Assembly (NCBI RefSeq): GCF_022568775.1
Contig: NZ_JAKZHW010000001.1
Span: 558,001 to 622,000, forward strand
Direction of reading: 5' to 3'
From: Sphingomonas telluris
GTDB taxonomy: Bacteria; Pseudomonadota; Alphaproteobacteria; Sphingomonadales; Sphingomonadaceae
DNA: 64,000 nt
Position numbers and translations under genes: made by a program. Below, one piece after another: positions 62,006 to 64,000 of the stretch (positions are counted from its first letter, which is position 1; each line of letters starts with the position of its first letter). The notes under the pieces are model-generated. The model was given only the letters and a program-made list of their open reading frames with translations, was not told the DNA's origin and searched no databases.

Positions 62006-62344
62006 GCCGACCTCCTAGCGCGCCATGCCGCAGCGCGCCACTGTTGCGGCGATCGAACGGCCCAAAAGTTCGCTAAGCTCACTCCTCAACGCGCGAAGCG
62101 CTTCCGCTCGCATCTTTGAAGGCGAATGCGAGCATGTTGACGGGGTAAGGATTGCCATGACCGAGGCCAAGCAAATGCATTCCTATTTTGCGAGTCCGGA
62201 TGCGGGCCACCTTGATGGCAGGAATGGGTGGAAAGCGGACATTAGAATTTGCCGGGATCGTGCAGGGCGCGTCCGGGTCATACCGGATGCCAACGGTCAT
62301 GCGTGTTTCCTAAGGGCGTTTGCCCAGTCTCAGGAGGAACGGCC
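62006..62344. other. Intergenic stretch, no gene seen
   Basis: 339 bases between rpiB and the small secreted gene. I see no convincing coding frame; short open frames here lack ribosome binding sites and family likeness. It contains a copy of the 25-base repeat (62221-62245) and an imperfect CGTCCGGG/TCCGGA pair. AGGAGG at 62332-62337 belongs to the next gene. Confidence 0.6.
62221..62245 (+). repeat. Copy 1 of 25-base intergenic repeat
   Basis: A 25-base sequence beginning GGAATGGGTGGAAAGCGGAC and ending ATTAG is identical to that at 63229-63253. Flanks differ. No coding function. Confidence 0.85.
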
Positions 62345-62623
62345 ATGAACCTCATAATATTGATCGGCGCGTTGGTTGCGACGGCTCCGCCGGTAGCGCA
62401 GACAGGCAAAGCTCCCGTCACCAATGCTCCCCCAACGCCGCGCGGGCCGAGTCAGACCTCCTCCAATCCGTGGGATAGCCTGCCGGCAATGACACCTTAT
62501 CGGAAGCTGGCCGAAGAAATCCGGGCCGAAGGGAAAGTAGGTGAGGCGTCGCCCTTGGACCCTGGTTGCCAAGGCAAGACAGGTGACGAATGCGTGCGTA
62601 GCATGGAGCCGCCTAAGCGCTGA
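62345..62623 (+). CDS. Small secreted protein, unknown function
   Basis: ATG at 62345 after a full AGGAGG gives 92 residues. A short signal (NLIILIGALVATAPPVAQ) is followed by a Pro/Thr/Ser-rich, apparently disordered section, then PYRKLAEEIRAEGKVGEASPLDPGCQGKTGDECV with two Cys (residues about 75 and 83), which could make a small loop. Not recognised. Isolated in a repeat-containing region. Confidence 0.65.
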   Translation: MNLIILIGALVATAPPVAQTGKAPVTNAPPTPRGPSQTSSNPWDSLPAMTPYRKLAEEIRAEGKVGEASPLDPGCQGKTGDECVRSMEPPKR

Positions 62624-62724
62624 AGCCTGGGATCATCCGATCCGGAATGGTCGACAGATGACACCCGGCTGCCGTCTGTTGCGGCTAGAAAGCGAATAAT
62701 TCTTGCGAGCTTCGGCCGGTTCGA

Positions 62725-63063
62725 TCACGAGGCCGGAGCGTCCCAATGCCTGAGTGCGTAAAACCTCTTAGCTATCGCCGCATTAGGTTCGCAGCAGTTG
62801 TGACCATCCTGCAATTGCTCCGTCCCAATCTCCTTTATGCTCACCCTGATCTCCTCGATGAGCAGGCCCATCTCGGCGATGATGGGTACGACGGTCGGAA
62901 GGTCCTGACGCCCAAGCTGCCCGATGTGAAGCTGCAATGCGGTCAGCAACTGCGAAGTGGCGTTGTGCAGGTCCTGTGAAACGCGTTGTCGTTCGTTTGC
63001 TCTTATTGAGCCTTCAGCACCCGTATTGTTGCGGATGAAGGCTACGCCATCGGGGAGGTCCAT
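62725..63063 (-). CDS. Orphan HisKA_3-like histidine-kinase fragment
   Basis: ATG at 63063 (GGGAG upstream) gives 112 residues. NERQRVSQDLHNATSQLLTALQLHIGQL matches the dimerisation/phosphoacceptor helix of LuxR-type kinases (E-R-x-R-x-x-x-D-L-H; His present), and a second helix (VPIIAEMGLLIEEIRVSIKEIG) pairs with it. There is no ATPase domain; the protein ends 30 residues later. It could be a phosphotransfer or decoy domain, or a decayed kinase. The Cys-Cys near the end is unusual. Confidence 0.55.
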   Translation of the reverse strand: MDLPDGVAFIRNNTGAEGSIRANERQRVSQDLHNATSQLLTALQLHIGQLGRQDLPTVVPIIAEMGLLIEEIRVSIKEIGTEQLQDGHNCCEPNAAIAKRFYALRHWDAPAS

Positions 63064-63187
63064 TGCACTGCTCCCTTTGCAAGCGGGAGCGCGATTGTCT
63101 CTCAGCCAGGCCGTGCCCACAGAAACGTGTCTCGTGGCCTGATTGGACATCATTAGCACGTTTGAGCCGAGCAGCCTACCAAAGCCT

Positions 63188-63253
63188 ATGTCTGGTTTGG
63201 GTCGAAAGCAGACATTCCCGTAAGGTCCGGAATGGGTGGAAAGCGGACATTAG
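63188..63253 (+). repeat. Double hairpin repeat element incl. 25-base copy 2
   Basis: Left arm: ATGTCTG (63188-63194) / CAGACAT (63209-63215) around GTTTGGGTCGAAAG. Right arm: GTCCG / CGGAC flanking GAATGGGTGGAAAG (63225-63248), continuing as the 25-base repeat (63229-63253). The loops GGGTCGAAAG and GGGTGGAAAG are near identical. Confidence 0.75.
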
Positions 63254-63570
63254 CTATTTGAAAGGTCGCTGCCACGTAATGACGCGACATGGATACGCCC
63301 TGATAACCACGCAACTTCGCTCGCCACCGCAATTGGCCAAGGAGCTAAGCAAGGGTGGAACTCCGACAGGAGCCTGAGCAGCAGACGCCTACTGGGGTTG
63401 TTGATCGCCTTCCATGGCTACTGCGCTGGTTTCATATGCGTCCTGAGCGTCATTGGCGCTGTTGCCGGCAGAAACCCACGCGGCAATCTCGAAGGGGCAC
63501 TAATCACAGGGGCCATTGCGTCGCCCTGATTAAGATAGGCCGTTCAGTGCGACGACCTGCAGTCGAACCC

Positions 63571-63602
63571 TAATGTCCGCTTTGGGTCGAAAGTTGCCAT
63601 TA
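63571..63602 (+). repeat. Related single hairpin element
   Basis: TAATGTCCGCTTTGGGTCGA...AAGTTGCCATTA: TAATG at one end and CATTA at the other, with CTTT/AAAG inside and loop GGGTCG. Same core as the left half of the 63188 element. Confidence 0.65.
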
Positions 63603-63604
63603 GC

Positions 63605-64000
63605 CTAGGCCGGCTTCGGTGTTCCACCTTCAAGCTGCGCCAACCTGGCAGCCATCTCTTCCATCCGCTGTTGCATGGCGCTCTCACGGGAGAAGCGGCC
63701 GCGGGCTACGCGGAGGGCTTCGGCGAGCGAGGGGATGATCTCCCGGATCGCCTCGATTTCCTGCTTGTTGTAGCGGTTGCCGTCCGACCTGCGGCCAATG
63801 AGCAACGTGCCGACCGAACTCTCTTCATCCTCGATCGTTAGCTTCTCGATCAGCTTCGAATCGTCTGCGGACGTCACTTCGCGGGCGGCGATCAGTTCGT
63901 GGCCCATGGCCGTGTCCAGCACGATCGCCGAAGCAGCGGGATGAGCGGCCTGGTCGATGATCGACAAGGCTCGGGTCGCGACCTCTTCCGGAGATTCCGT
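63605..64000 (-). CDS. GAF-like sensor protein, C-terminal part
   Basis: The frame runs off the window edge, so the start is outside. 131 residues are seen. The segment TLLIGRRSDGNRYNKQEIEAIREIIPSLAEALRVARG resembles the end of GAF domains found in sphingomonad sensor proteins (L-L-x-G-x-R-x-D-G-x-x-Y-x-x-x-E), followed by a short coiled coil (MQQRMEEMAARLAQLEGG) and stop. Whether a kinase or GGDEF domain exists upstream is not visible. Its transcript ends near a hairpin repeat. Confidence 0.6.
   Translation of the reverse strand, partial: TESPEEVATRALSIIDQAAHPAASAIVLDTAMGHELIAAREVTSADDSKLIEKLTIEDEESSVGTLLIGRRSDGNRYNKQEIEAIREIIPSLAEALRVARGRFSRESAMQQRMEEMAARLAQLEGGTPKPA

Larger units (their letters stand above)
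63064..63604. other. Intergenic region with repeat elements
   Basis: 541 bases without a supported gene. It contains paired hairpins at 63188-63253 and another imperfect one at 63571-63602, the latter just beyond the stop of the sensor gene. Short open frames (for example 63355-63573 on the plus strand) have no ribosome binding site and unnatural composition. Confidence 0.6.

Noticed and set aside
63188..63602. Small CRISPR array
   Set aside because: Units are hairpins of different lengths and spacing, there are no equal-size spacers and no cas genes.

Overview
The window is high-GC, gene-dense chromosomal DNA from an alphaproteobacterium, most likely a member of Sphingomonadales (Sphingomonas-like). 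The reasoning: Rieske/cytochrome b/cytochrome c1 operon (petABC), class A24 prepilin peptidase with a Cpa/Tad pilus cluster, split glycine decarboxylase (gcvPA/gcvPB) behind a tandem glycine riboswitch, two large TonB-dependent receptors, several PilZ proteins, Y/G/N-rich secreted proteins, and a short intergenic repeat family. This placement is inference from gene content; no rRNA is present to confirm it.

Layout. 1-5.2 kb: tail of an ABC-2 permease, a secreted Tyr/Asn-rich protein, argD, hslO, a small secreted protein, a probable small RNA, and queC-queE (7-deazaguanine/queuosine synthesis). 5.2-9.6 kb: a repeat-bearing lipoprotein, lipB, a membrane protein, a GNAT enzyme coupled to hemF, and a TauE/SafE exporter. 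9.7-12.5 kb: petABC (bc1 complex). 12.6-22.4 kb: a Gly/Tyr-rich lipoprotein, MaoC dehydratase, a TPR-sulfotransferase, a TonB receptor, PAP2 phosphatase, ychF, an uncharacterised 250-aa protein, a GST and a 2OG-Fe oxygenase-like protein. 22.4-28.1 kb: a TIR-TolB-like-TPR protein, pth-rplY, and two TraB/GumN genes flanking a PilZ gene whose 5' end is interrupted by a stop codon. 28.2-31.3 kb: glyQ-glyS. 31.7-38.7 kb: a minus-strand pilus operon cpaA-B-C-D-E-tadB-tadC that lacks the CpaF motor ATPase and the pilin. 38.7-43.4 kb: an FAD oxidoreductase, mreB, an L,D-transpeptidase, rnhA and ispH. 43.4-50.7 kb: a lipoprotein, the glycine riboswitch and gcvT-gcvH-(methyltransferase)-(small protein)-gcvPA-gcvPB-(DUF938). 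50.7-54.5 kb: two convergent PilZ genes and a TonB receptor with a Gly/Pro-rich loop. 54.6-64 kb: tRNA-Lys, folK, a type-5-like uracil-DNA glycosylase, GNAT, aguB-aguA, rpsD, a TrmJ-like methyltransferase, nrdR, glyA, rpiB, then a repeat-rich low-density stretch with a small secreted protein, an orphan HisKA_3-like fragment and the end of a GAF-like sensor.

How genes work together. Glycine/one-carbon metabolism is over-represented: glyQS charges glycine, glyA interconverts serine and glycine, and the cleavage system is switched on by glycine through the riboswitch. Many neighbours overlap by ATGA/GTGA (queC-queE, hemF-GNAT, PAP2-small membrane protein, gcvT-gcvH, gcvPA-gcvPB, aguA-aguB, nrdR-trmJ), indicating translational coupling. 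I see no prophage, insertion sequence, CRISPR array or recognisable defence island. The items most worth follow-up are the hairpin-rich small RNA candidate before queC, the motorless Tad operon, the TIR fusion, the stop-interrupted PilZ gene, and the two unrelated genes embedded in the gcv operon.
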